Part shown: piece by piece, positions 25,301-38,789 of the stretch
How the letters are laid out: every line of letters starts with the position of its first letter
How positions within the stretch are numbered: the stretch's first letter is position 1
NCBI RefSeq assembly: GCF_005239225.2
Contig: NC_133296.1
Span: 3,286,001-3,350,000, forward strand
Source: Populus alba
Taxonomy: Eukaryota; Streptophyta; Magnoliopsida; Malpighiales; Salicaceae
Length of the DNA stretch: 64,000 nucleotides
Direction of reading: 5' to 3'
Program-made: the position numbers and the translations under genes
Notes under the pieces: model-generated
The model's input: only the letters and a program-made list of their open reading frames with translations
Told to the model about the DNA's origin: nothing
Databases searched by the model: none

Positions 25301-26138
25301 TATCCAAGCAGATTTATGATCTAGAGGAGATTGATTGTATTCCTTTATTATTCAAAATTATCTTTCTGGTATGCATTATTAAAGCATTAACAGGCTCTCA
25401 CCTTGCTATCCAGAAGGCGAGTCTGATTCCAATAAGTCTATAAATTTTGTCATGAGGAGTTCTTCATATCATGGTGGGGCCATAACCTTTTGACTATCCT
25501 AGACATAGTTGAAGACTTTTAAATATTTGTTTAAATGAATTAGTTAAGATGTCGAGCCTGAAGTGGATCTGTCTTTCGTCGGCATCTGCACGCTTGCAAT
25601 TAAATCATCATTGAATACATGAACCAGAAAGGGACATGAACTGTACTCCTGGCATTTCTGTCCTCATTTTTTTTGCACTATTTTTCTTGACCTCCATAAT
25701 AATACTTTGATTTCATTTGCATGCTCAATCAGGTTCTGAGCATGAGCAGACTAGGTGCAGCAGGCGCTGTGGCTCAGCTTGTAGCCGATGTACCATTGTC
25801 ATTAGTTCAGGTAGTAGAGTTAGAAGAAACGTTAATTGACACTTCTTTTCTTGAACTTTTTTTTCTTTTCATCATATCTATTAATTTATGGTTTTGATGA
25901 GATTAAGGGAGAGGGCAATGAAGGAGGAGCCAATCAGCAATCTTGGGAAAATTGGTCAAATGATGACACTGAACAAGAAGTAGCTAAGTTAATGGAAGAA
26001 GACGTTGGAGCTGCCATGCAATTGCTTCAGTCCAAGGCACTCTGCATCATGCCCATATCGCTTGCTTCAGCAATCTTCCGAGCACGCCCACCTAACGCAT
26101 CAGCGCTCATCAACACCGAATCGAACACCCCTTCATAA
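22392..26138 (+). CDS. bHLH transcription factor, UNE12/bHLH7-like
   Basis: Nuclear bHLH regulator of the UNE12 subgroup (the Arabidopsis member was named from an unfertilised embryo-sac mutant). Seven exons keep frame: 22392-22721, 23277-23387, 24579-24695, 24881-24946, 25209-25274, 25733-25810 and 25908-26138, giving 332 residues. N-terminus: DDFLEQIL and Gly/Asn-rich low complexity. Residues about 175-250: [20 protein letters not shown], then the helix-loop-helix ([43 protein letters not shown]), shared almost word for word with UNE12 relatives. The C-terminal [41 protein letters not shown] is also a subgroup signature, which argues against the LRL (bHLH66/69/82) subgroup. Oddity: the usual RRER of the basic region reads RRVR because codon 24890-24892 is GTA. 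The start is the first ATG in frame with the conserved N-terminus. Confidence 0.93.
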
Positions 26139-27465
26139 ACCTAAGCAAGAAAGTGCATACTTCGTGTGCTCGTCGATCATTCCAGCAGGCATCTGGGTCC
26201 CAAATCTTGTTCTTGTCCCATTTTTACATCGACAGTCAGTTCAAGTGTCAACTTCCACTAGTCGACCTTACTGAAAGAAAGAACGAAATAATGAATTCAG
26301 AGAAATTGTACTTCTTTTTTCCTGTTTCGTCAACCTCACGGGCACTTGATGTTATAGCCATGGTTAAGTCAAGGCAGAAACTTTCAAAACCTCCATTAAT
26401 GTGCTAGTATTATCTATGGTGGGCCGGGGTTAGTGGAAAATGACCAAAATATTAGTGGTAAGAACTCTCTTTTCTTTCTCTTTGCATAGTGGGATGTAGG
26501 GCCTTTCAAAAGAGATTGATGGGCATGTGTATTATGTGTTTTATTATGTGTTTGGAGAAATTTGTATGCAAGTTGAAATAGATAATAGTAGGTTGCCTTC
26601 TAAAGTTCTGCAAGAAGCTTCTTTTTGGCAAAAATAATTGCCTGCCTTAGGTTGTTTATAGGGTGATTTTGTTTTCTTCTGAAAAAGTAAATAGAGCCCC
26701 CTTTCCATCCTCTCTTAAAATTAAAATAAAAAATGGTGGCCCTTTTGCAAATTCTTGCTTCAATGAATATTGAAGGAAGAGTTGTTGGAGAGAGACATGA
26801 TCTCATATAGTTTTTTCCCTTCTTTCTTTTTCCAATGAGGGAATTTTATGGGCCAACTCATAAAGCTTGGAGCTTGCACCACTCACCAGATGCAAGCTCT
26901 CCCTGAAAACTGGGTTCCACAGTAAATGGTTCAGATCAGCCAGTTATTCAGACGTTCCTGACTGCCCTTGATCTTTTGATCTCTAAGGTATCGTCACCTC
27001 TGGCTTGCCCATGTTCTGGATGTTGCATCAGTGTTGCTTAAGACCTTGGAAAGTATGGAAAACAAATAGCACTAAGCTAATTATATGCTTTAGGCTAAGA
27101 GCCAAAGCAATCAAAGAAAAGCAAAGACATAGTAAATCCTGTTGGATATGTTTTCCTGCGTTAAGAAGTGGGAAGAAATTGTCAGACAACTCTCAGTTTT
27201 GGGCTTAACTGTGCGGCAAGGAAGGAAGGTGTTTGTTTTTTATTTGGAAATAAATTAAAATAATATATATATATATATATATATAATTATTAATATACCA
27301 AACGGTTTGGTTGTATTAGATGTAGTAAGGTTTAGGTTAGATTAAGATTACTTCAAGGCTGTCCAACTCAAGGTTGTCAATTTTATTTTGATAAATATTT
27401 TGGTTTTTTTAATTAAAATTAAATGTTTCAGTTTTGAAGTGTTTCGACATGTCGTTTTAAAATTA

Positions 27466-27520
<55 letters not shown>

Positions 27521-27790
27521 AAACATAATTTAAATTCAAGATAAATTAATTATAAATTATCCAATACAAACACAATGCCAAACAAAATATAATTTTAAAA
27601 TTTAAAATATTTTAAATATAAAGTTAGGTCAATGTTATCAAGTGGCTAATCCCCTGTTTTGTTTAAATTTCTATAAAGTATAAATATGAAAAAAAATGAA
27701 TATAAATTATATATATTAGATATAAATTTAATTTTAAAAAATTAATATCATTATTAATAAAAATAATAGTAATAATTTTTAATATTATTA
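26139..27790. other. bHLH 3' UTR and AT-rich spacer
   Basis: The bHLH 3' UTR probably reaches about 26600. The rest is AT rich, with AT dinucleotide runs at 27264-27285 and 27469-27515. A short Lys/Arg-rich open frame at 27005-27208 has no supporting feature. It ends where the PPR remnant begins abruptly at about 27790. Confidence 0.6.
27469..27515. repeat. (TA)n microsatellite
   Basis: Uninterrupted TA dinucleotide run. Other TA/AT runs lie at 27264-27285, 42836-42854, 49337-49364, 44064-44115, 53677-53710 and 61767-61802. Confidence 0.95.
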
Positions 27791-28767
27791 TTAATATCAG
27801 GGTGTGCTGAGGTGGGGGAGTTGGAGCAGGCGTGGATGTTTTTTGATCAAATGCTTTGTGGGGATATTGTTTCTTGGAACTCTTTGATTACGGGATATGC
27901 CTGTAGGGGTGGTTTTTCAATGGTAAAGGATTTAATCATAGACTTGGTGATGGAGAATGTTATACCCGACGCTGTCTCCAAGATTAGATTAGTCTCTGCC
28001 GCAGCAGAAACTGGAGCTCCGGATCAAGGGAGGCGGGCACACGGGTGAGTAATTAGACTCTTTCTTGGGTTCAGCATTGATTGGACATGTATCGCAACCG
28101 TGGAGTATTGAAAGGGCTTTTTTTGGTTTTCAAGGAAGTTAATAAAAAGGATGTCACTGTATGGACAACAATGATAACAGGATTTGCTTTCCATGGTTAT
28201 GGAAGCAAGGCATTGCAACTGTTCTATGAGATGCAGGAAGATGCAAGTCCAGACAACGTGACTTTTGTTTCTGTTCTTTCAGCTTGTAGCCATAGTGGAC
28301 TTGAGATCAAGGGATTAAAATTTTCAGTTCTGTGAAAGACCATGGCATTGAACCAGTGGTCGAGCACCATGGATGTTTGGTAGATGTTTTAGCACGACCA
28401 GGGAGGTTGTCTGAGGAAAAAGATATCATTAATAAATGCTTGCCAAGATGTGGAAACGGCGGAGATAGCTTCCAGGGAACCGCTAAATTTAGACCCTGAG
28501 GAAGGAGGAGGATGCACGTTGCTGTCTAACATATATGCTGCTAGTGGAAGGTGGAGCTACTCCAAAAAGATTAGGGAGACCACCATGGAGAATAGAGGAG
28601 TGAAGAAGACTGATGGACACAGTGTGGTTGTGGATGGAGTCATCCACAATTTTTTATCTCCTCAGACAAGTGCCATCCAGGATGGGTGGACATCGCCAAT
28701 TTTGAACTGTCTGAAAAACGAGATGAAGCTAGGAGATGATTTTACACAAGTACTGGACACATGTTGA
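27791..28767 (+). pseudogene. Broken PPR (PLS class, E-domain) gene fragment
   Basis: Remains of a pentatricopeptide-repeat protein; such proteins act on organelle RNA (family knowledge). Three blocks are visible: 27812-28048 (FFDQMLCGDIVSWNSLITGY, with PPR helices), 28081-28335 (VTVWTTMITGFAFHGYGSKA then PDNVTFVSVLSACSHSGL), and 28450-28767 (LLSNIYAASGRWSYSKKIRE with GVKKTDGHSVVVDGVIHNF, typical of the E domain). The blocks lie in different frames. A TGA stops the first block at 28046-28048, the frame changes before 28081, and another change occurs between 28310 and 28450, where the frame reading VEHHGCLVDVLARPGRLSE continues the homology. The upstream part is missing: AT-rich DNA gives way abruptly to coding-like DNA near 27790. 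Introns are unlikely because this class is usually intronless. Pseudogene status is strong; its parent is unknown. Confidence 0.85.
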
Positions 28768-29877
28768 TAGAGGTTTGATTGTTTAACCTTCTTCTTCAAT
28801 AACACGAGATGCAGAGATATTTCATCTGTTGTCTGCCGGCTGCTGCATTGGCGTGTCATTCCAAACATGCAAACAATATTCTTTTCCTGCGACGCTCATT
28901 CAAATTAAGAGGGCTGATGGAGCGCACGATGAGGCTGTGGTTTACAAGCAGCAAGATTAGGATACCGGTCTGGAAGTATATTGTTGCACAAGGGTTCTTA
29001 AGAATTAGCTAAATCGGTGACCAGATGAAAATGAGGCTTCCATTTTAAGCAGCTCAGTGAATCTAGATCAACAATCATCAAAATCAACTACTCTGGATGG
29101 AGAAATGGAACACCAGAGGAAGGAAAAGGAATCCAAGCTCCTGATTCAGCTTGGAAAGATGGAGGAGAAAGATGAAAAAAATGGAAACAGGTCTTCCCAT
29201 TATCTCAAACTTAATTAACTATATCAAGCACATGAATCCTTCTTCCTGTGTGGCCTTCTCATCCATTCATCTTCATTTCTATCCAAATACTGGTAAAAAA
29301 TCAAGTTGAAAGACATCATTCTTATAAAAATAATACACCAGACACAATGGAGGCATTGAATTGCAACATGCATCACGCTGGTGAGCCAATCTCGGACACT
29401 ACTTGGTTTCAAACTCGGTTTAGTTTTATGGAAAAGCAAAGTGGCAGATCTTTAAATGGAGCGACTTCCCTGCCGGCGAGAGATTTATAAAAGTGGGAAC
29501 ATGGACAAGTGTCAACATATACATAAAAATAATGTCCTCGAACAGTCTGAAAACAATCTTAGACACCTTCAGAATGCCCTTCGAGGGTATACAACAGTCA
29601 CGAAGTTTGTCTACTCAGCAACTATGATTTCTGTACAGAGGAAAACAACCGCTACAATACCGGTATCTGCAAAAATAATTTACATCCTAATCATCAGAAC
29701 ACTGGATCAGCTATTTAAACGAGTCAAAAAGTCCTGCACGGTCATCTGTATCTTCAACAGAACTTGTTACCATCTTTTGACCTTATTTCGCATCAATGCA
29801 AGGCCCAATCTACTTTCCTCATTCCAAATATTGCCAATAATTCAAAGATTGATGTTGCAAGCAGTAAACCTATCTAA
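28768..29877. other. Spacer between PPR remnant and MED14 gene
   Basis: Mixed-composition DNA. The right part (about 29500-29877) is probably the 3' UTR of the minus-strand MED14 gene. The open frames at 28809-29012 and 29248-29490 show no family features. Confidence 0.55.
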
Positions 29878-32800
29878 TCACGTTGTCCCAGAGCTTGCAG
29901 TAACTCCACTGCCATCTCTCAACCCTTGGAGGCACGTATGCAGGGTTTTTTGCACACTTTCTGCAACTACTCTCAACCTTCCTAGGGCATCTCCTGTCGA
30001 AGATCCTTTCACTTCCACAGTTTGAGCCACCCTCTGTTTACTTTTCTCCCAGTCATCAACATGTGACCAGCAAGCTCGGCCGCCATGGCTTCCTTCCATG
30101 CCAAGGAAAGACACATTCATGGTTTCACCAAACAAGTATCTCAACCTCACTGAGACACAGTAGGGTAACCAGGCAGCACCACCCGCAGCATTAATGTGAG
30201 GTATGTGAGCAGGATCAAGGACAACAGTCAGTGCAAAATCAACAAAATTATGGGGCCGATCATAATGGATATTACTTTTTGCAGCAGATGAATTCTCAGC
30301 CACATTTAACCCCGTATGATTTTCAAGGCATAATTCAATTCGGGGTTTTTGTCCAGGTGCCATCTCCCCACCTTGTGCCTGAGCCAACCCTTTCTTCCAT
30401 GCAATTAATTTTAAAAATTCTTTTAAAACCGATATGGGTAGAGTGAGAAAGGTAATGAATGATGCAACACGAGAAGCATCATAGGGCTCTGATGCTACCC
30501 GGCGACTGAAATAGTCGCATATTTCTCCAATTTCAGATTGAGTCAGTTCTTCTTGAGCAGCTGCACTGTTTTGTTGCTGCTGTTGCTGCTGTTGATGATG
30601 AAAGCGCTTGACGCTAAGTACTTGAAGAAGAAGTTGAACTCTGTGGACACTTACAGCAAACACATAGCCCCTGCAGAGAAAAAATAATAATCAGATCATG
30701 CAAGAAAATGGACAAACAAGGTCCCAGCACAAAGACACAGCAAATACATATAGCCCTTCCAGGAGACAAACATACTCTGGCCTGGAAATATTTAAAAATA
30801 CACCACCATTACAGATAACAGCAAACACTGTTATCTGCAGTTTTGCACTGACTTGCAACAAGGAAAAAAGATTCTTGTACTTACCCCACAAAGAAGCGCA
30901 AGGCTGGCTGTTCCTGGTCCAAATTCAAGAGCGCACCTTCATTTTCCTTCAAAATTGACCCTAGGATCTCTTTCAAAAGGCCTGGTAATTGAGCAAAAAG
31001 CCACAGCACTCCAAGGTATTTAAGAATGCCTCTTAGAACCTTCTTAAGAGCAACAAGAGGAACCCATCCACCTCCATACCCTCCATCATCACCAAGACCG
31101 ATAATGGCTGTATTCAGCTCTCCTCTAACATGAGCAGGGACACCAACACCAGGGGATCTGCGTATGGGCAATCCTGAGCTTAGGACAGCCAAATTTGATG
31201 ATCCCGGAACAGCATTTCCAACACGATTCAATGCAGCCACCTGATTTGCTGCCCTGGATGTTGCTGAAGAATTAGGAAGGTTAACTCTATTTCCATTAAC
31301 ACTTGATAGTTGAGAACATGAACTTGGGTTAGGATTGTTAGAATTTCCCAGTCCAACTGTCTGGTGACCACCAGCAAAGCCAGGATCTAATCCATTCAGT
31401 TCTTGGGCAACATGCTCCATGATGAAAGGGCGAAACTGTGGGCAGGGTAATGATCCTCCAACTGAAGGACCCCCCTTAGGTGGTGTTGCTGGTTGCAACC
31501 AAACCTGATCTCCAGCAAAGCAACGCATATCAACTGCAAAATGCTTCCGGTATATAATCCGGATCCAGTACGGGCCTCGTAGTACAACAGAGACATCAAT
31601 TGGCAACAGTGAGCTGGGAACAATGCCAGGGCCACCTCGACCAGTAGCAGCTAACATTGCAACATTATGAGGGTTGTGATTCCCAAGAGGTCCAGTACTA
31701 GAAGAAACATTGCTTACAGGGCCAGAAGTTAGCTGGCTAATATTATTCACCAAACCGCTGGGCAAGAGTCCCTGGGATTGGATGTACCCTGCCTGTTTCG
31801 GCATAGAAGCAACAGTTGCTGTTGCACCTGGAACAGCTGGAGCAGGACCAGCTCTTGCAGGGCGAGTAGCAGCAGCAAGAGCATGCAAGGGTCCAGCAGT
31901 TAGGCGAATGCAATCCAACAGGGATGCAACTTCAGCCCCATTTATAAAATCTTCCAGGAACTAAACAAAATACCAAATTCTAGAGATGTAAGAGCAGCTC
32001 ACTTAAGTCACAAACACAGCATAAAACACAAGATCACAAAACAAAAATAACTAAAACTAGATCCATGATAAAGCTGAACAACAAAAGTTCTATACAGCAT
32101 CAGAATTTTACCAGGTATATCAAAATATACATTAAGAAAGGAAAACAGTATTAATCAGTAAAATACATGACTTGTACCATCCAAAACTGTTTTGCCTCTT
32201 TAGTGTTAATCAACTACTGACAATAAGGCATCACAAAAAGAATTCAATGTACAAACCGCAAGACCAGCTGACTGCAGAAGAGCACTTCAAAGCAAAATAT
32301 CATTATGATAGATATCTGAAGAGAGCTGAAATTTAGTGGTGTGGTGCAGGATAGACAGGACTGCAATCAGACATGAAAAAGAAGAAAAAACAAGGGACTG
32401 GATTGCAACCAGATAGTAATTTAACAATTGAGAAGACAAAAACACAGGAAAAAGAAAACGTAAAATCTATGCTGGTTTAAACAAGTGAAAAGATGGACCA
32501 AAAATGATGGTGAATCGCATAGAGCACGTGAGCTGCTCCACAAGAACTTCATGTCATGATGATAAATGCAGGTGACCAAAATAACTAAGTATAAACACAT
32601 TGATGACAATAACCGAACATAAGCACAGTAAAGATTGAAATAAAAAATGAACACAAACAAAAATAAAATATAACACACCTTAGTATGAGGCCAAAGTTGG
32701 TCTGGTAAAACATGCAATGTGCACCCTTCTTTACCCGATTCCCACTCAACAACAAAACGAGCTAGAACACCTGAACCAAAGCTAAACCACAAACTCATCA

Positions 32801-35800
32801 GTCCAACTGCCTCAATTCTAAATGCCCTCCTCATCTGTTCAAACAACTTATCAGCTCCCACTCCCTCAGGAGCATTTTTTCCTCCAATGGGCAGTTTAAG
32901 ATCAGAGTTTGCACTGCTTTCCTCTAGTTTCTCATCTGCTCTTACTCCAAGCAGCTTCCGCATTCCAAGAGCAAACATTCTAGCATTAGAAAGCCTTTGA
33001 ATATCTGCCACTAGCTTCTTTATACTATCAGACTCAACAGACTGGTAACTCAGGACAACGCCATCTGGATCATAACGAATGTGGGAATCCACATCAGATG
33101 CATTCGCAATATGGACCCCAGAACCCCAGGGAGTGCCACTGCTTCCCTTCTGAAGTTCCCACAAATCCCTGAAGTGCTGATCATTTATTTTGATATCCCA
33201 ATGCATGCTTCCAGGTCTGCCAAGCCGCAAGCAAATATGTTGCCATGAATCACCTCGCGCAAGTGGAAGTCGGAACCATATATTTGAGGATGCGCTTCTT
33301 AGACCCACTTCTTCAACATATGGAATGTCCAAGTCGTCCATCTGGCTAGTTAGTCTAGCATGCTTAATGGAAAGTGAGCAATGTCTAACCATGTGAAGAA
33401 GAGCAGAGACGTAAATGCTTGAAGGTGAATTCCCTTTATTTGCTTCCGCAATAAGATTCCCATAGCTGTATCTCTCATTTTTATAAACCATTTCTGATGA
33501 TACAAGCATCCGTGAAGAAACCTGCTGAAAGTGAGCTGATTCTGATGTTCTTCTTCTCTTAGAAAATCCTGCTTTAGCATCTATATCTTGGAGAGATGGA
33601 ATCATGCTCAACATGTCTAAAACTGTGCGCTTTCTTGGATTTTTTTCATGTATGGATAAATCATGACTAGAGCCCAGAGATACTGCAGTTTCTCCTGCTG
33701 TATGGGCTGAAAAAGGTATTTTCTAGTCAAACATGGCTAAAATAGCAGAAGAAAAATGAAAGTCGGAAAAGTATCCTGTGAATTTAATGAATGCAGATAA
33801 AATTATAGAAGGTCTTACATACGGAAGTTGTAGCTAATGGGCTTGATCCAGCAACTCTGAACACAGACCCAGCTGGCGAGCTTCTGGCTCCAATAGGTTT
33901 CACATTTGATGCTGAAATTCGAGAGCCTGTTGGTGGAGATGGAGATGACAATCGAGAGGGCCTAATCCCAGATAGTGCATCCTTTGATGCATCATTCAGC
34001 AGTCTTAGATGATCATCGTCCATTGCGGAATTAGTGCCAACCTCAACCAGATGTTGAGATCTAAGAGAAGACAAATCCTGATCAGATTTTGAAGCTGATA
34101 ATATTTTCACAGCTGTGGTCCTTCCTAGACCAGAAGATAGTGAACTGAATGAACTGGAATGCACAGATCCCTTCAGGTTGTTTGATGGATACAAGGATCC
34201 GTTATAGTGAGAGGCCACACTTGACACTTTTGCAACACTGTTAACTTGTGACCCCTGCATGCCTGCTTCCCACTTAGGAGAAGGAGTTCCAGCTTTAATA
34301 GTATGAAGATTCATCAGAACAGAGCCAAAATGAGAAGCAGGAGATGCATTGAATGAGGTAACATTCTGAAGTGGGAATGAAGGTACAGATGCCCCTTTCT
34401 CAAGTTCAAATACTTCATCAACAACGGATGAAAAACTTGATGGAGGACATCCTGCAATTGGCATGAGACCCTCTAGACGGAATTCTGATAGAAGACCATG
34501 TTCGGATGTCTGGTTATAAGGAGAGGCATTAGGCAAAAGGTGATTCAATTTTCCCAGGTCAACAATACTCAGATCATCTTCAAGCATCTGCATCTGGTTA
34601 ACGTCGATCTTCTTCATGCGCATTACAGCAGTTGAGTCATTAGACGAATGAACTTTTCCAGATGGATCTGGTTGTGTCTCCAGCAACTTAAACAGAGGTT
34701 TGAAATCCTTATCAAGTTGTGCCAGCAGAAAATACAAATTCCCACAGTCTGGGAACCCCATTAGCAGCATAGTTGAACCATTCAAAAGGTTTTTAGGTAC
34801 TTTCACTGCAGCAAAACCATGTTCATATACCTGCAAAATTCATATCCTATGTTTTAGTGACTTTTACCCATGAATGCCTAGGCGAAATTCAAAATTCAGA
34901 GCCATTTAATCAGATCTAATAAGACATTCATTTTTTTTCTCAAAATTAAAAGTTACCTCGAGACCTAAGAACCTGCCAATAGATGCAAATAAGTGCAAGA
35001 TACTTTTGCTCCTCAAACTAATGAAAACTTCTGCTGCAGTTATGCTTCCTTGATTTAAAGCTTCTTCAAAATCTATCAGCACTGAAGGTGTAATTATATT
35101 TTGGGATGATCGGAGGAGAAAACGGCCATTCCTGCAAGAAAAAATGAAACTCAGACAATGTAGAAAATGTGAGAAATGCATCCCCTAACAGGCATTAAAT
35201 GTAATAGAACAGAGCCTTATTGTGTACAGTTTCTAATATGAAACAAAGAAGTTTGTTATACACAAGGATGGACAGCTTCTTCAAGAGTTTTTTAGCATAT
35301 CAATACCAGTAGTCTAAATTGCCCTTCTTTATGCGTATACATACTAGATGATGACCATTTATCCTTAAAAGAAAGAAAAAAGAAAATTGAGAGTTATAAA
35401 ATCCTTATTATGTCCCTGTTTTAGCTTTTCCACACACAAAGGAAGAATTAGACAACCCAGAAGTAGACATGCAGATGAAATAAAAATTGTTCCATATGCA
35501 TGGGTCAAGGGAAGACACCTTATATTTATTCCAAGGGTAAAAAACGATGATCCATAGGCACGAACATGCAGTACTTCCTGCCCCTCTTGATCCCCACCAT
35601 CAGACTTAGTTTCTTTCTGCATATAGAATTCAATAAAGGGAAAAGAATAATTCAGGAATGATATGCCTTTAAGATCATAGCTACAAAAAAATAAATGCAC
35701 CAAACAAAAAGGTAATTATCCTCCATGAAGACAGTCTTAAACACACCAGAGGAACTAAGGCTCCTTCACTATTTATGCACCACAAGTTTCTTGATTTGAG

Positions 35801-38789
35801 AATTTCTAAAAGCTCAAGCAAAATGTGTTGAAAAATCCATATTAAATGAAAACCAACCTTTTTATGGTCAACATCAGGTTCATCCATGTGGAACTGAAGA
35901 ATAATGTCACCTGCAGCACGGCAGATCTGAACATTTTTTCCCAGCTCTTTCTGAATTTCAAGCAAACGAGTATATCTATTACAACATATTGCTCTGAGAA
36001 GCAACTTCTCAACATCGATGCAGCTCTGGTCAAGGGAGAATTCTGCCCCCCTTCCATTTAGAGGATCTATAACAAAAGTGCTATGAATACATTTTATCTG
36101 GAGATCAGGTCCTGGTTCAATTTTTATAAATGGGCAAATCCCCGAGTCGGATGTGCCCAAGTTTTTATCCAAATCTAACCAATATATAATTTTCAAACCT
36201 GGTGTTCGTAAACCAGCTGAATCAGCTTCTCCATCTTGATTTAGCTGAGTGGCATTACTACTACTGCTATCAGATATGAGCTCAAACCGAATTACATCTT
36301 TCCATCTTCCTTGACGGAGTGCTTGTACTTGCCTTAGAACAGTATCCATAACTAATGCAACACAAAGCTCATGAAGAACTGAATATAGAATTGTAAATGG
36401 ATTCTCTGCTGCAGCCATTCTGCGCTCCAAATCATCTCCCAGAACATGCCGTCGCAATTCTTCCAGTTTCACAGATCCACTTCTCTCACCAACAAGCAAT
36501 TCCATATGTAGTATCCTCCACATTGAAAGGTGCCCTCTGTAGCCAAGAGTAACTAAAACTTTAAATTCTCCATCCACACGAAGCAATGCAGTACCATCAG
36601 ACACTTTCACCTTGGAAATTTCCTTTGGTAATGAAACTTCAAGTAACTTGGATTGCACAAGTGTGTCCAACTTTCTCAAAGCTGGCTTCTGCTGAACCTC
36701 AGTTAATGTTCCCTGGATACCCACATCTTCTATACATTTTGGTAAACGCTCATAAGATCCAGTTAGGAGTACTTCTATAGCAGATGGAACATCATAGCTA
36801 GGAGCACGAGCCTGTTGTAGCCCCTCGTGCATGAAAAATAAAGAGTCTGCAGCTTGGATAAAACAAGTATCATGACTTGACAAGGTTGATTGAAGTTGCT
36901 GACAATATTGTATCAACGGAACCTGCAAAAAAGTTGAGTTAAAAATCAGTATTATTTGAACATTAAAGTGGCCTTCCATTCCATAACTTACACAAGAATC
37001 AGAAAAATAAAATTACCAATAACACGTTAGATTTTAACAAAATTAAGACTTTTTAAATTTCAAATGCTTGGGAAATACTTGAGGCCCGACATGTGTTCTT
37101 GAGCTATTGTAGAATATTGAGTTTTGATGATGAAGTTAATGACTTAGGAAGTTGGAAGTTTTTTCACTAGTTTATTTTGTCCTTGTACATAAAAGGTTGC
37201 CACCTTCTAAACTTCAAATGTTCATAATGCTTTCCACATAAGATTGTACACGAGGACTATGGACAGAAGCAGATGCCTATTCTGCAATTTTGCCCTATTC
37301 ATCTCGACCAACAAACCATGATTGCAATAACCCACCATGTATACAAAGGTTTGTTGGTTTCTAATCTCATGTGATAATACTGATTCAATACCATCAATAC
37401 CTTTTCCTACTGAAATCTGGTGCCTTAGTTAATGGCACAACATGAATGTATTGACTATAGACACAGCATATGCTTTGGAAATTTTCAAACCCAAATTACT
37501 TTCAGAAGGCTAAATAAACCCCTCAAATAAAATTTCAGCACATATCTTAAAACTAATGTTCATAGTGCTTGAGCACTGATGCTGATCTATCTCATTCAAC
37601 TCTCTAGCACTATTTATATAATTGGATTTAAATCTAGGCTGGCTCTTTGATAATGTTAGCAACGTTCATCAGGAAAATAACACGATCTACCAACAGATAA
37701 ATATCAAAAAAAATTTTGCTTCTTGACTACACAAGCTACTGGAAACAATAAACTCCCACACATTACCTCCTCCATTATGTTTACTTTTGCAAGCATGTTC
37801 ATATTTTTTTTCTAATTGCACACAGCATTGACTTAAATTTAGAGAGGGGGGTATGAGATTTTTTTCCACCGACTATTGAGTCAAAAATCAAGCAAATTTA
37901 TAGTATCTCCTCCCGAGTTCAAAACTTTGGAGGAAAATTTTAATTCAAATTACTGCGAATGAAGATATATCCGATTTCATCTTTTATAAGGAACGCTAAT
38001 ATAATTACTGGAATGCAGTTAGCAATCTACCAAATTTCCTAGCATTTCCAACAAATCAAGTCCCAAGAAAATGCTTGAGAATTTCTTCCCAGTTCTACAT
38101 TTCGAATAGATCCTAAACTCACCAAAACAACCTATAACAAATTAAAAAATTAAACTAACAAACCAAAACTTGCACACTCTTTTATCCAATTAGTCACCCA
38201 ACCAATGACTTGCCTGTAGCCACAAATTTCCAATTTTAAAAAAAATCAAAATCACCCAAATGAGCCACATACTCCAGAGACCAGCATTCTCAAACTAAAC
38301 TAGCAATCTTTTAACAATAGCCCAAAAATTCAATCCTTCATTCCTTACAGCCACAATTTTTTAACACATAAAAATCTCAGCAAACCCTAAATTCAAAAGT
38401 ATTCAAGTCTAGAGCAAAAACCCAAAATTTCCTTCTTCAACCAATAAAAAAAAATATTATTGACCTGTTGGCACCATTTAGCAAGGACAATGAGTCTAGG
38501 CATACGCTGTTGAGTGTGAATCAAATTAACTCTTTAACACAAAAACCCAACCAAGCAAAAAAAAAAAAATCTTCTTGACCTGTTGGCACCATTTAGCAAG
38601 GACATTGAGCCTAAGCATACGCTGTTGAGTGTGAACCAAGTACTTCAAAAGACTAATCTTCTTGTCAGAATCAGATTGTTGGGTGGTTTTGGATTTGTCC
38701 ACCAATTCTTTCAAAGAAAGAAACGAGTCCTCAGCAGCTCGACTCACGAGAGTCGAGAATTCCACAGTTTGTTGCCCTAACTCAGCCAT
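29878..38789 (-). CDS. MED14: Mediator complex subunit 14 (STRUWWELPETER type)
   Basis: MED14 is the backbone subunit linking the head, middle and tail modules of Mediator; in Arabidopsis it is SWP, needed for cell number and stress-gene transcription. Eight exons keep frame: 38789-38580, 36922-35858, 35616-35519, 35131-34957, 34830-33819, 33706-32679, 31960-30885 and 30670-29878, giving 1818 residues, near the length known for plant MED14. The N-terminus MAELGQQTVEFSTLVSRAAE followed by LKYLVHTQQRMLRLNVLAKWCQQ and VPLIQYCQQLQSTLSSHDTC is the conserved MED14 domain. Middle: KVSDGTALLRVDGEFKVLVT and an Arg/Lys patch (KRRRTSES). A Ser/Gly/Asn-rich linker and a Gln run (residues about 1570-1580) come before the conserved C-terminal block. 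The start is the only upstream ATG matching the family. Odd: the end of exon 1 is partly duplicated inside intron 1. Confidence 0.96.
38461..38639 (-). repeat. Tandem partial duplication of MED14 exon 1 end
   Basis: A 64-base unit at 38576-38639 (end of exon 1 plus donor) recurs at 38461-38524 inside intron 1, offset 115 bases, with about four differences. The intronic copy still reads IHTQQRMPRLIVLAKWCQQ and keeps a GT donor. It lacks an in-phase acceptor: splicing exon 1 into either nearby AG brings a stop at once. Confidence 0.9.

Noticed and set aside
31396..31635. 79-codon minus-strand frame within MED14
   Set aside because: It is an alternative frame of a well-supported MED14 exon.
32421..32678. 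Open-frame extension of a MED14 exon past 32679
   Set aside because: The sequence after the donor reads as hydrophobic low-complexity intron translation, and the conserved protein resumes at 31960.
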